A DNA stretch of 64,000 nucleotides from SIG636 sp045537905. GTDB taxonomy: Bacteria > Bacillota > Clostridia > Oscillospirales > CAG-382. The notes under the pieces are model-generated. The model was not told where the DNA came from. It did no database searches and saw only the letters and a program-made list of their open reading frames with translations. The stretch spans positions 36,914-100,913 of the forward strand of contig JAZSQJ010000053.1 of the NCBI GenBank assembly GCA_045537905.1, written 5' to 3'. Made by a program: the position numbers and the translations under genes. Below, piece after piece: positions 8,471 to 17,652 of the stretch. How positions within the stretch are numbered: the first letter of the stretch is position 1; each line of letters begins with the position of its first letter.

Positions 8471-8723
8471 AATACTTTCTCCTTTTCAAAATTCATATCA
8501 GTCCTGCCTCTATGCTTAATACAATTGAAAACGCATTATTCCTAAATATTTTTTAGTGATGCTGTTGCGGCTCCTCTGCCGGGGCTTCATCAAAACAATC
8601 CCTTTTTCACTTTTGCCTTCCATTTACATAACGTCTAAAAGGGTAAAACCGTCCGGAAATAATTTAAGGTGTTTACAATTTGTTTACAGCTTCAGGGGGG
8701 AATAATATTCGTTTATAAAGGCT

Positions 8724-10223
8724 TTAGGATTTAAGCAGTATTCTTATTATGATATAGTCGGTGGTGGTAATTACGCCGTCGCCGCTTACGTCTGCTCTGG
8801 CAGCCATATCCTCACTCAGCTCTGTCTGTACGTTGCAGTACATTTTTATCAGAATATAGTCGTTGGCAGACAAGGAACCGTCATCGTCAATGTCACCTTC
8901 GATAACGGGTATGCTAAAGGCGTATTCCACCGTTACTCTCTGCATTAAATCGTTGGTAAAGTTAGGGGTGTTGTTTACGTCAAGGGTAAAGCTACCTTTT
9001 TCATACTTCATACCGTAAATGTAAAAATAGTCCCCCATAGATAAATCGGGCTCGTAGGCTTTGTAGCTTCTGCCCTTGGCAGGACTGTAGGCGTAAACCG
9101 CCTCGGGTACGGAGTAAAACAGCACCTCGCCGTCAGAGGCAAGACAGCTCATATTTCCGCTCCAGTAGGAGCTTTCTCCTGCCATCCATTTATCGTCTAT
9201 GGTAACAAGAGTGTCACCCCCGTAGGTCTTAAGCTCGCCTACAGAGCTGTCGATGTAGTATACGGTACCGTCCAAAAGCTGAAAGGAGGCAGCAGAGCTT
9301 TGCCAGAAATAGCTGTCAAAGCTTTTGTCTGCAGGGGTAGTGTCGTAATCGTTGGCGTTATGTCCGTTTGCCATCATATACTCGGTAGAAACCAAAAAAT
9401 AGTTATGTCCCACCTTGCCTGCCACGTCCCATTCCGTACCGCTCCATATAGGGTCGTCGTAGGTTACGTCCACGTGGTAGTAGTTGCCGTTTACGTAAAC
9501 GATGTTCCAGGCGTGGTTAAGGGCAGTGGAAACACAGATATAGGAGGGAATATCCAGCTTCTCCAGCATATAAGTGTATGCCGCCGCATAGCCCTGGCAA
9601 ACCGCATCGCCTATAACCATAGCACCGTAAATACTGTGGGAGGTCAAAAATGCGGGGTCAGCGGTGTCCTCGATGAGGGTGTACTCGCAAAAATATGCAA
9701 GCCTGTCGTGAACAAGCAAAGCCTTTTGCACGTCGTCCAGAGCATTGTTGCCCTTCAAATCGCTGACCATTGCCTCGGCGCCCTGGTCAATCTCTGCCAG
9801 CATAGAGGCATAGGTATCGGCATCGTAATGATACTGGGGTGTAATGTAGCCTATGGTGCCGGAGTAAACAGGCCCGTAGCTAAAGGTATTAACGTGGAAA
9901 ATCAAAGGCATCTTGCTAAAAATCAAGCTGGCAAGGGCGTTTATATTCTCGGTGTTTCTGGGGATTTTGAAGCTGCTCAGCGATATGTATGAAGCAAAGG
10001 AGCTAAGCTGTTCTTCCAGATAATCCGTCAAAGCGTCAACGTCAACACTTGAGGAAAAGGCAAGGGGAGCCAGATCGCCGCTTAACACAGCCCTTGCGCT
10101 AAGGGTCATATCCAAGGCGTCGGGTGAGATGGCTGCACCTACAGCCACAGGTGAAGCACCAAGCAGCAACACGGTGGCAAGTAATACTCCCAAAAGTCTG
10201 ATGCTATGCAATTTCCGTTTCAT
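8724..10223 (-). CDS. secreted transglutaminase-like protein with C-terminal dockerin
   Basis: The 499-residue protein has a signal peptide (about residues 1-30) and a transglutaminase/cysteine-protease fold with a readable catalytic triad: Cys209 (DAVCQGYA), His237 (LNHAWN) and Asp252 (HVDVTYDD). Bacterial members act as cross-linkers or proteases, so the reaction is not fixed. A beta-rich stretch (about 290-430) follows. The last 58 residues are a dockerin of the NDYILIK/TDYIIIR type, unlike the NLDA type of the neighbour at 7202. The start at 10223 has GGGAGGG eight bases upstream. A longer frame to 10259 has no such site. Confidence 0.85.
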   Translation of the reverse strand: MKRKLHSIRLLGVLLATVLLLGASPVAVGAAISPDALDMTLSARAVLSGDLAPLAFSSSVDVDALTDYLEEQLSSFASYISLSSFKIPRNTENINALASLIFSKMPLIFHVNTFSYGPVYSGTIGYITPQYHYDADTYASMLAEIDQGAEAMVSDLKGNNALDDVQKALLVHDRLAYFCEYTLIEDTADPAFLTSHSIYGAMVIGDAVCQGYAAAYTYMLEKLDIPSYICVSTALNHAWNIVYVNGNYYHVDVTYDDPIWSGTEWDVAGKVGHNYFLVSTEYMMANGHNANDYDTTPADKSFDSYFWQSSAASFQLLDGTVYYIDSSVGELKTYGGDTLVTIDDKWMAGESSYWSGNMSCLASDGEVLFYSVPEAVYAYSPAKGRSYKAYEPDLSMGDYFYIYGMKYEKGSFTLDVNNTPNFTNDLMQRVTVEYAFSIPVIEGDIDDDGSLSANDYILIKMYCNVQTELSEDMAARADVSGDGVITTTDYIIIRILLKS

Positions 10224-10278
10224 AATAAACCCTCCCGTAAATTTCAAACCGTAAAACAAAGCACGGAAAAACTACAGC

Positions 10279-10334
10279 TTATACAATTATATATTATCAA
10301 ATAGATTTATACAATTATATATTATCAAATAGAT
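10279..10334. repeat. perfect 28-bp tandem duplication
   Basis: The 28 bases at 10279-10306 are repeated exactly at 10307-10334. The sequence is AT-rich, lies upstream of the transglutaminase-dockerin gene, and its two copies together build a promoter-like arrangement on the minus strand. Confidence 0.95.
10286..10314 (-). promoter_or_regulatory. possible promoter formed across the tandem duplication
   Basis: On the minus strand TTGTAT (10309-10314, copy 2) and TATAAT (10286-10291, copy 1) are 17 bp apart. Neither single copy holds both boxes at this spacing. Confidence 0.5.
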
Positions 10335-10418
10335 GGTTTTTTGTCAATGATAAACATAAAATTAATTAATCGTCCTTGTTTTTTAGCTTAAATAATTAAA
10401 ATACTGCCCTTTTTGCCC

Positions 10419-10447
10419 TTGACTAAAAAGGAAAGTGATGTTATACT
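10419..10447 (+). promoter_or_regulatory. promoter of the C39-SLH-dockerin gene
   Basis: TTGACT (10419-10424) and TATACT (10442-10447) are spaced by 17 bp, 63 bases before the start codon. Confidence 0.75.
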
Positions 10448-10510
10448 GCTATTGTGTATGAAAATAATTCGATTTGCCTTTATATGGCATTTCGGTAAAG
10501 GAGTTATACT

Positions 10511-12457
10511 ATGCGTATCATCAAAAAGTCCCTGTCGATGTTGCTTGCACTGTGTATGCTTGTTTCTATGTGTACGTTTTTTGCGACAGAAGCAGCTGCG
10601 GTTACCCCTCTTGGGTGCCTGGTGCAAACAGAGGCTCAGTGGAAAAACTATTATTACGGTACAGGCAACCTGTACTATACAGGCTGCGGTATCTTTTCTC
10701 TTGTAAACGCCGTTGGTTACCTTACCGGTAAGCGTATGAGCGTTACTTCAACCGCCCAGTGGTTCCACGATATAGGCGGCTACAACGTTACAGGCGGCGA
10801 GGGTACGTACCGCACCGTCGTATATCCCAAGGTACAGGCAAAATACGGCAGTACATACGGCTTTACCGTGGACTGCGGCAGCGGCAATTCGGGCTATTGG
10901 TCCACCTCTGCCAGCACGGTTCTTAAAAACCACCTTGCAAAGGGTGGCGTTGCGGTAGGCCACGTACCCGGTCACTTTATTGCTTTGGTAGGCTACAATT
11001 CCAGCACCAACAAGTTCCACGTGTACGACAGTGCTCCTTCCAGTGCCCGCGGTACTCTCAGCGGCTACGGTAACGCCTGGTTAACACAAGCGCAGCTGGC
11101 AACGGGTAAAATGGACCTGGACTGGTTCTGCCTCCTTTCCGCTACCTCTACCGAGCCTGAGGTTGTGTGGACGACGGGTGAGTACACTATGCTTGGTGCA
11201 AAGCACCTGCGTGACAGCGCCTCCGCTACCTACAACACCTTGGTGACTGTTCCCGTGGGCGAGGTTATGTCTGTAACTAAGATAGTAAACAAAACCTACG
11301 GCTACACCCAGTACGGTGACTTTGTGGGCTACATCTATCTTGATGAGGACGTAAAACGCACGGGCAACCTTAATACCGACCGTCTTACCAGCTTTACCTG
11401 CTCTGACGTAAGATATATTGATAACGATTACACTGCCTCTTGGAGTGACGTGGTAGGCGCATCGGGCTACCGCTACAAGGTAATCCAGCTTGAGGGTGAG
11501 CCTAATCCCGGTGATAGTAACGAGTCTGCTAATGCAACCGTTTTGGTAGACAGCACCAAATACATTACCCAAACTCTTTCCACCACCATTCCTGCCGCAA
11601 AGATGAGCAAGGGCAAGTACCTTAAGATAGCGGTAGAAACCGTATTCCCCGACGGCAGTATGTGGAACACTATGTACGTTACCCCTGCAGGCGTTCCCTT
11701 TACCGATATCAGCATCAGTTCCTGGATGTATGACCCCGTAGTATACTGCTACGAAACGGGTCTTCTTACGGGCGTTAGCTCCACAACCTTCGACCCTAAC
11801 TCCGGTGTAAATATGGCAATGCTGGCAACGGTCGTTCACCGTGCCGCAGGCTCTCCCGAGCCTTCTGCCGATACGGTTATGCCTTACGCCAACGTTACGA
11901 GCGACAAATGGTATTACAAGTCCGTTCTTTGGTGCGTAGAGCAGGGCGTTCTCCGCGTGGACGAAATTCCCGCCTTTGACTATGCGGCTCTTGCCAACCG
12001 TGAAACTGCTATTAAGTTCTTCTACCGCATGGCAGACCGCATCCGCAAAAACGATAAGGAGCTTGACGACACTACCCTTAGCGTGTTTACAGACGCAAGT
12101 GAGATAAGCGACGACTGCCGTGTTGCCGTTACCTGGGCAGTTACCAAGGGCGTTATCACAGGCAGCAGCGGCAAACTCAACCCTGCAGACAACAGTACGA
12201 GAGTACAGCTTGCGGCTATGCTTCAGAAGTTTGATATGTTCCTTGCCGACGTAGATGCTGTATACAATCCCATAACCAAGGGCGACGTAAACAACAACGG
12301 TAATATCGACACCGCTGACTATATTTCCTTGAGAGCGCACCTTGCCGAGATATCAAAAATCTCTGCCGCCTTTGAGGAGGCTGCCGACTACGACGGTGAC
12401 AAAGTTATAAGCTCCAGCGACTATATTATGCTAAAGTTGGCAATGATGGGCAAATAA
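10511..12457 (+). CDS. secreted C39-like cysteine peptidase with SH3-like, SLH and dockerin domains
   Basis: The 648-residue protein begins with a signal peptide (about 1-30). Residues 40-180 form a papain-like C39-family domain with Cys59 (YYTGCGIFS), His155 (VPGHFIALVGY) and Asp173. A bacterial SH3-like domain (about 220-285) and a fibronectin-like stretch (about 295-390) follow. Three S-layer homology segments lie at about 393-560 (FTDISISSWMYDPV, YANVTSDKWYYKSV, FTDASEISDDCRVAV). The last 59 residues are a dockerin of the ADYISLR/SDYIMLK type. SLH domains bind the cell wall and dockerins bind cohesins, so having both is unusual. The start has AAAGGAG nine bases upstream. Confidence 0.85.
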   Translation: MRIIKKSLSMLLALCMLVSMCTFFATEAAAVTPLGCLVQTEAQWKNYYYGTGNLYYTGCGIFSLVNAVGYLTGKRMSVTSTAQWFHDIGGYNVTGGEGTYRTVVYPKVQAKYGSTYGFTVDCGSGNSGYWSTSASTVLKNHLAKGGVAVGHVPGHFIALVGYNSSTNKFHVYDSAPSSARGTLSGYGNAWLTQAQLATGKMDLDWFCLLSATSTEPEVVWTTGEYTMLGAKHLRDSASATYNTLVTVPVGEVMSVTKIVNKTYGYTQYGDFVGYIYLDEDVKRTGNLNTDRLTSFTCSDVRYIDNDYTASWSDVVGASGYRYKVIQLEGEPNPGDSNESANATVLVDSTKYITQTLSTTIPAAKMSKGKYLKIAVETVFPDGSMWNTMYVTPAGVPFTDISISSWMYDPVVYCYETGLLTGVSSTTFDPNSGVNMAMLATVVHRAAGSPEPSADTVMPYANVTSDKWYYKSVLWCVEQGVLRVDEIPAFDYAALANRETAIKFFYRMADRIRKNDKELDDTTLSVFTDASEISDDCRVAVTWAVTKGVITGSSGKLNPADNSTRVQLAAMLQKFDMFLADVDAVYNPITKGDVNNNGNIDTADYISLRAHLAEISKISAAFEEAADYDGDKVISSSDYIMLKLAMMGK

Positions 12458-12484
12458 GCTCCGAAACATAGGTCGACGATAATA

Positions 12485-12518
12485 TATGCCTCTCGTAGCA
12501 ACGGGAGGCATAGTTTTT
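12485..12518 (+). terminator. terminator after the C39-SLH-dockerin gene
   Basis: TATGCCTC and GAGGCATA pair, with an inner CGT/ACG helix, followed by AGTTTTT. Confidence 0.8.
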
Positions 12519-12531
12519 GTGATTAGCTGTT

Positions 12532-13866
12532 ATGGAAAAACAAATAAAAGACAAAATATTTACATACCGTATAGCAGGCGGCAACTATGTAATAATTACG
12601 GGTATTTGCGGGACAGAGGGCTTGATAGAGTTCAACCCGGACGGAGACGGGTGCTTCAAGCACCGTATAGAGATACCGGAGCTTATAGAAAACCTGCCTG
12701 TGATGGGTGTACTTTGCAAGGGGATAGATATAGCCTTAGAGGGGGATAGCCGCTACCGTCACGACGGCAGTAGCGTAATAGACCTGCACCTGCCTCAGTA
12801 TACGTATTTTGGCGGCTTTGGCAGGGTGCAAACCAAGGTAGGCTATCTGTACCCAAATTACAATCTGCACTACTATCAACGAAGCATCTGTTATCTGCAT
12901 TGCAAAAACGGCACCGCTTCCTTTTACGCCAAGCCCTCGGAGGGCAACACTTGCCGTATAGTCTGTATCACCGCAGAGGATGGGAGCACAGCCTTGGAAA
13001 TCCCTGCTGCTATCTGCGGCTACGTTCCCACGGCAATCGCCGAGGGCAGTACCTGTCTCCTTCCCGATAGCCTTACGGAGCTAAGGCTTGGCTCTGCTAT
13101 AGAGCGTATAGGAAAGGATTGCTTTACGGGTCTGCCACGCCTTGGCAAGGTATACCTTGGCGAAAAAACCGTGCATATATCGGAGGGTGCCTTTTCCTAT
13201 TACGGGGAAAGCTACAAAAACTCCCTCATAAAGGTTCCAACGCTGAGGGTGTATTATCAAGGGTTGCCCATAGTGGAGGATGGTGCGTTTCGCCGTGTAG
13301 CCAACGTCTGGGTAGAGGACGAGGGCTTTGTCGGTAACTACATCCGCTACAAAATCCAAGGCGTCAACTACAGCGTAGACCTTGCTCCTCTTGTGAAGGA
13401 GGAGCTTAACGTGGAGGGTGGCGTCCTTAAAAGATGCACGGGCTTCCCGCGCCACGTCAAGCTGCCGGAAGGCGTTGTAAGCATTGCTTCTTATGCTTTT
13501 GCAGGTAATGCCTGTATGGAAACGGCAGAGCTTCCGCAGGGGCTTAAGGAAATAGGAGAGGCAGCTTTTAAGGGATGCACCGCCCTAAGGGAGATAAGCA
13601 TACCCGAGGGGGTAGAGAAGATAGGCAGGTCTGCCTTTGAGGATTGCTGTAGCTTGGAAAAAGTAATTCTGCCCAAGGGGCTGAAAACCGTGGCAGAGCG
13701 TAGCTTCAAGGGTAGCGCCATCAGGGAAATAAAGCTGCCCGACGGCTTGCGAAGTATAAGGTGCCAAGCCTTTGCAAATTGCAAAAATCTAAAGATGCCC
13801 AGGCTTCCCAAGGGTGCCGTGGCAGACGTCTACGCCTTTGATAATTATATGGAGGCTAATAAGTAA
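12532..13866 (+). CDS. cytoplasmic BspA-type leucine-rich repeat protein
   Basis: The 444-residue protein has no signal peptide, lipobox or membrane helix. Its last 150 residues are five LRR_5 repeats (LPEGVVSIASYAFAGN, LPQGLKEIGEAAFKGC, IPEGVEKIGRSAFEDC and two more). The first 280 residues are a beta-rich region with a looser LRR_5-like pattern near residues 165-260. Most LRR_5 proteins are exported, so a cytoplasmic one is noteworthy. The ATG follows the previous terminator by 14 bases and has no clear ribosome site, so expression may be weak or the start may differ. Function unknown. Confidence 0.7.
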   Translation: MEKQIKDKIFTYRIAGGNYVIITGICGTEGLIEFNPDGDGCFKHRIEIPELIENLPVMGVLCKGIDIALEGDSRYRHDGSSVIDLHLPQYTYFGGFGRVQTKVGYLYPNYNLHYYQRSICYLHCKNGTASFYAKPSEGNTCRIVCITAEDGSTALEIPAAICGYVPTAIAEGSTCLLPDSLTELRLGSAIERIGKDCFTGLPRLGKVYLGEKTVHISEGAFSYYGESYKNSLIKVPTLRVYYQGLPIVEDGAFRRVANVWVEDEGFVGNYIRYKIQGVNYSVDLAPLVKEELNVEGGVLKRCTGFPRHVKLPEGVVSIASYAFAGNACMETAELPQGLKEIGEAAFKGCTALREISIPEGVEKIGRSAFEDCCSLEKVILPKGLKTVAERSFKGSAIREIKLPDGLRSIRCQAFANCKNLKMPRLPKGAVADVYAFDNYMEANK

Positions 13867-13872
13867 ACGGTA

Positions 13873-13901
13873 TTTACAAGAGCGCTTAAATGTGATAAAA
13901 T
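13873..13901 (+). promoter_or_regulatory. promoter of the PQ-loop transporter gene
   Basis: TTTACA (13873-13878) and TAAAAT (13896-13901) are spaced by 17 bp, 31 bases before the ATG. Confidence 0.65.
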
Positions 13902-13932
13902 AAGAAGAAATCAAAAACTAAGGAGAAAAAAC

Positions 13933-14232
13933 ATGGCAGAGATTTTAGAGATAATGATGATACTTAGCTTTGGTGCCTCCTGGCCCCTTAACGTTATTAA
14001 GTCCTATAAGGCAAGGACAACCAAGGGTAAAAGTCTTGGCTTTTTACTGCTTATATTCTTTGGCTACGTGGCAGGCATCGCCTCCAAGTTTGCCAATGCG
14101 GAATATATGGCGGCGTTCAGCCAGAAATGGTACGTGCTTTTCTTCTACTTCCTCAACATAATTATGGTTGGCGCAGACCTTGTGCTTTACGCAAGAAACT
14201 ATAAGCTGGACAAAAAGCAGGGCAACAAATAG
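13933..14232 (+). CDS. PQ-loop (SemiSWEET-like) membrane protein
   Basis: The 99-residue protein has three membrane helices (about residues 5-20, 37-55 and 65-85) and the pattern SFGASWPLNVIKSYKARTTK followed by SLGFLLL. This is characteristic of the PQ-loop/MtN3 superfamily, with proline in the first helix and the positively charged TTKGKS loop. Its size equals a single three-helix half-unit, so it should work as a homodimer. Relatives move small sugars or amino acids, and the substrate here is unknown. AAGGAG lies seven bases upstream of the ATG. The hydrolase gene follows after 9 bp. Confidence 0.8.
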   Translation: MAEILEIMMILSFGASWPLNVIKSYKARTTKGKSLGFLLLIFFGYVAGIASKFANAEYMAAFSQKWYVLFFYFLNIIMVGADLVLYARNYKLDKKQGNK

Positions 14233-14241
14233 GATAAAGCT

Positions 14242-14976
14242 ATGGAAAAAATTATAAATATTGATAACCTGTCCGGCTTTGCCTACTGTAACCATAAAAT
14301 ATGCAATAAGCCGATAAAGGGGATAGCCATATCCTTTTTCGGACTGGGCGGCTGTACTATGTTTGCAGAGGAAACCGAGGACGGTAAAAAGTATGCGGAA
14401 AAGGGCATTCTTCTCCTCGTCCCTTACCAAAATCCCTGGGCGTGGATGAACAGGCAAACGGTGGATTACACGGACGAGCTGGTAGACGTGCTTTTTGATG
14501 CCTACAACCTGCCCGAGGATACGCCGATTGTATCTACGGGCGGCAGTATGGGCGGTCTGTCTGCCCTTGTTTACACCTATTACGCCAAGCGTACACCCGT
14601 GGCGTGCGTTGCAAACTGCCCTGTGTGTGACTTACCCTACCATTATACCGAGCGTGTGGATCTGCCCCGCACCCTGTACAGTGCCTTCGGCAGCTACGAG
14701 GGTACGATGGAGCAGGCGCTACGCAGTGCCTCTCCCTTGCACCTTGTTGACATAATGCCTAAAGCTACTGCCTATTACGTTTTCCATTGCGAGGAGGACA
14801 AGGCGGTAAACAAGGCGATGCACAGCGACCGTTTTGTTAAGGAGCTGCAAAAAGAACATTTCGTAAAGTACTACGCCGTACCCGAAAGAGGGCATTGCGA
14901 CCTGACGGAGGAAATGCGTTTACTTTATACAAGCCACGTTGTTAATTCAATAATAGGGGACAAAGACAATGCTTAA
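14242..14976 (+). CDS. alpha/beta hydrolase, prolyl-oligopeptidase-like
   Basis: The 244-residue soluble protein has the alpha/beta hydrolase nucleophile elbow GGSMGG with Ser102, a likely acid Asp186 (HCEEDKAVN) and His218 (ERGHCD). The spacing matches the S9/dienelactone hydrolase-like group of esterases or peptidases. The substrate is unknown. There is no signal peptide. It lies 9 bp after the PQ-loop gene and its last 8 bases overlap the following lipoprotein gene, so the three are probably one transcript. Confidence 0.8.
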   Translation: MEKIINIDNLSGFAYCNHKICNKPIKGIAISFFGLGGCTMFAEETEDGKKYAEKGILLLVPYQNPWAWMNRQTVDYTDELVDVLFDAYNLPEDTPIVSTGGSMGGLSALVYTYYAKRTPVACVANCPVCDLPYHYTERVDLPRTLYSAFGSYEGTMEQALRSASPLHLVDIMPKATAYYVFHCEEDKAVNKAMHSDRFVKELQKEHFVKYYAVPERGHCDLTEEMRLLYTSHVVNSIIGDKDNA

Positions 14977-17593
14977 AAAACTGCTAAGCTATTTACTTAT
15001 ATTTGCGTCACTTGTGGGTATGGCGTCCTGCTCGGGCAGTCCTTGGGAGGAGGGTCAGATTGGTGACGGCACGGGGGTAATGGCAACGACTGCCCAGCGT
15101 GACAGCTTTGAGTACGAGGACGAATATACGGCACAGCACCTGGAGTTTATCGGGGGCGAGACCTACGAAAAAATATGTAAAGACGGCGGCGGACTGGCGG
15201 CAGACGTTGCCAAAAACTACGAGGATGCCAAGCTTAACTACGTAAACGGCACCTGGAAGGTAATCTCCCAGGCAAGCGCCTTTATGGATAAGGGCAAGCT
15301 GGAGCTTGAAAACGAGTACGAGGTTCTTGTAACCGAGCTTATGCAAAACACCTCTGCGGAGGAAAGCTTTACCGGCAGCTTCCAAAACAGCTATTACACC
15401 GCTATAGTCAGTATGCTAAGCGGTATCAAGTCTCAGCTTGACGATGCAAAAAAGGCGGCAAACATTTTCACGGGTGCCGATATAGAAAAAGCAGAAAAGC
15501 TTGCCGCCAAGCTGGACGAAACAATCAAAAAGCTGGAAAAGCTGGAGGGTGTTTCCGATGAGGAGGCAACAGGGCTTTTCGGCGATGCGGTTAAACAGGT
15601 AAAGACCTCCTTTGAGGAGGACTTTATAAAGGGCAACGAAAAGTTTTTGGATGGGGTAAAGGGCTTCCTCGGCAAGGCGGCAGACGTAAGCGGCTTTGTT
15701 TCTGATAAAGCCTCTGCCCTTATTGACGAGTACGTTATGTATCAGGCGATGTCTTCCTCCAGCAAGGAGTGGGAGCGTATCTGGACTGATATATCCTCAG
15801 GTGCAAAAGCATCCGCTATGTCAAGCTCGGACAAAAAGCTTAAGGAGTCCTACGAGAAGATAGCGGTTTGTATAGACAAGATACTTGTAAAAACCGCCGC
15901 CTATCAGTCAAGCAACGCCGCAGGTATATTCCTCAGCGTTGCCGATGAGGGGCTTGAGACCGTGGCAGACCTTAGTGTTTCTGCGGCTAAGGAGCTTTGG
16001 GACGGTATGATGAAAAGCTGGCCTGTAGGCAAGGCAGTGCGTGAGGGGCTTGTAAAGGGCGTAAGCCTTGCAAATATGCTTGTAAACTGTGACGATATAG
16101 CCTACTACGGTCAGATGCTTATAGGCTACGGCAGACTGGGCGAGTGTGCCTATAAAACGATGTCGTCAGCGGCAAGTGCCCTTAAAAGCCAAAAGAATTA
16201 CAGCAGTGCGCTGCTGTTTGACAAGGCGTTTAATATCTATAAAAGCATACAAATGTCTGCGGCGGACTGTACTATAAACTACTGTATGGCAATAGTAAAA
16301 AATCCCGTAGGCTATATATTTAAGTACACCACCGATGACGAAATTGCCGAAACTTTTATAATACAGGTATATAAGGCGGACTGGATGCCTATCCGTTGTC
16401 ACGGCGTACAAAACGTAATCAACAACGGCGGTAACGTGGTAGGCTACGGCGGCAACGTGTACTATTTTAAGCTTAGCGCAAGCACCCTTGACGAAACGGG
16501 CACCTACGGCAACTTTACCGTGGACAACAACGTAAAAAACAGCCTTATCTGCCGTAAACCCTCGGGGGAGGAAAGCGTTATCACCCAAACCAACGCTACG
16601 GGCAGAATATATATCTGTGCCGACAGACTGTATTACAGAAAGCAGGACTTTGATTGGTACAGCGTAGGCTTTGACGGCAAGGACGAAAGGGTAGCAACTA
16701 CAGGCAGTATAATAGGCGCAGTTGACAGCCGGGGTATGCTTATCGTACAAACTGAGGGTAACGATATATACGCTACCGATTTCAGCGGCAACCAGATAAA
16801 CCTGTTACCCAAGGACTACAAGGGTATTACCGAAAAGCATGAATGCTACTATAACTACACCTCTGACGATAAGGGCTATACCTTCTATCGCTACAATTTT
16901 GCCACCAATCAAAACGAGCTGCTGTGCAGTGCGTCTGTGCCTCAGGGAGACGGGTCCTGGCGTAGCCTTGATGAGATTTGTGTCAGCGACGAGGGGATAT
17001 ACTTCCTCGTAGGCTATTACGCAGGTACGGGTCAGTTTTTCCAGGAAGGTCGGATATACTTCCTGTCCTTCGAGACCAATAAGGTAAACCTTTTGGTTGA
17101 CGAGGATATAAGCTATTCCGAAATGTATCTGGCAAACGAGGACGGCAAAAAATACCTGTATTATTACAACACAGGCGGAGTTTTGGGCGTAGGACTGTTT
17201 ACAGGCTGTATGGAAAGCCAGGTAAGACGTCTTGACCTTACAACGGGCGAGACCGTTACGGTAAGCTTTCCCTTATGCGGAGAGGGCGTTCCCTTTATAA
17301 ACGGCACAAGCCTGCAGATATTGCAGGGAGGTAAAAACTCGCCTACTACCATAATCAACGACACTATGCTTAAGGCGATGGGCTACACCGCATCTCTTGG
17401 CTTTGCCGAGGACGGCAGTGCAGTTTACCACGAGTGGGTGGAGCAAATAGACGGCACCTACTACGTAAGCCTTATGCAGGTGGTCGAGGATGAAGGAACC
17501 ACTCTCGGCTGGCGACAGGGCTACCGCAGAATAACGACTAAGCTCTTCAGCATCTCCGAGGATGGGGAAGTAACACTTATAAATTCTTTTTAA
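14969..17593 (+). CDS. large lipoprotein with helical N-terminal half and beta-propeller-like C-terminal half
   Basis: The 874-residue protein has a lipoprotein signal with lipobox VGMASC (Cys21). Residues 60-440 are strongly helical with heptad-like runs (for example KAEKLAAKLDETIKKLEKLE). Residues 490-870 are beta-rich, with repeated units such as ADRLYYRKQDFDWYSVGFDG resembling DUF5050/propeller repeats. It should be anchored on the outer face of the membrane, with the propeller displayed outside. No catalytic motif was recognised. The ATG overlaps the upstream hydrolase gene by 8 bp and has AGGGGA about ten bases upstream. Confidence 0.7.
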   Translation: MLKKLLSYLLIFASLVGMASCSGSPWEEGQIGDGTGVMATTAQRDSFEYEDEYTAQHLEFIGGETYEKICKDGGGLAADVAKNYEDAKLNYVNGTWKVISQASAFMDKGKLELENEYEVLVTELMQNTSAEESFTGSFQNSYYTAIVSMLSGIKSQLDDAKKAANIFTGADIEKAEKLAAKLDETIKKLEKLEGVSDEEATGLFGDAVKQVKTSFEEDFIKGNEKFLDGVKGFLGKAADVSGFVSDKASALIDEYVMYQAMSSSSKEWERIWTDISSGAKASAMSSSDKKLKESYEKIAVCIDKILVKTAAYQSSNAAGIFLSVADEGLETVADLSVSAAKELWDGMMKSWPVGKAVREGLVKGVSLANMLVNCDDIAYYGQMLIGYGRLGECAYKTMSSAASALKSQKNYSSALLFDKAFNIYKSIQMSAADCTINYCMAIVKNPVGYIFKYTTDDEIAETFIIQVYKADWMPIRCHGVQNVINNGGNVVGYGGNVYYFKLSASTLDETGTYGNFTVDNNVKNSLICRKPSGEESVITQTNATGRIYICADRLYYRKQDFDWYSVGFDGKDERVATTGSIIGAVDSRGMLIVQTEGNDIYATDFSGNQINLLPKDYKGITEKHECYYNYTSDDKGYTFYRYNFATNQNELLCSASVPQGDGSWRSLDEICVSDEGIYFLVGYYAGTGQFFQEGRIYFLSFETNKVNLLVDEDISYSEMYLANEDGKKYLYYYNTGGVLGVGLFTGCMESQVRRLDLTTGETVTVSFPLCGEGVPFINGTSLQILQGGKNSPTTIINDTMLKAMGYTASLGFAEDGSAVYHEWVEQIDGTYYVSLMQVVEDEGTTLGWRQGYRRITTKLFSISEDGEVTLINSF

Positions 17594-17608
17594 TCCTAAA
17601 AATAATAT

Positions 17609-17645
17609 GCCCCGAAGAATGAAGTCTTCTTCGGGGCGTTTATAG
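17609..17645. terminator. terminator between convergent genes
   Basis: GCCCCGAAGA (17609-17618) pairs with TCTTCGGGGC (17628-17637). The T-run on the + side is weak (GTTTA). It lies between the lipoprotein gene and the AbrB-type gene. Confidence 0.7.
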
Positions 17646-17652
17646 TTGGGTT

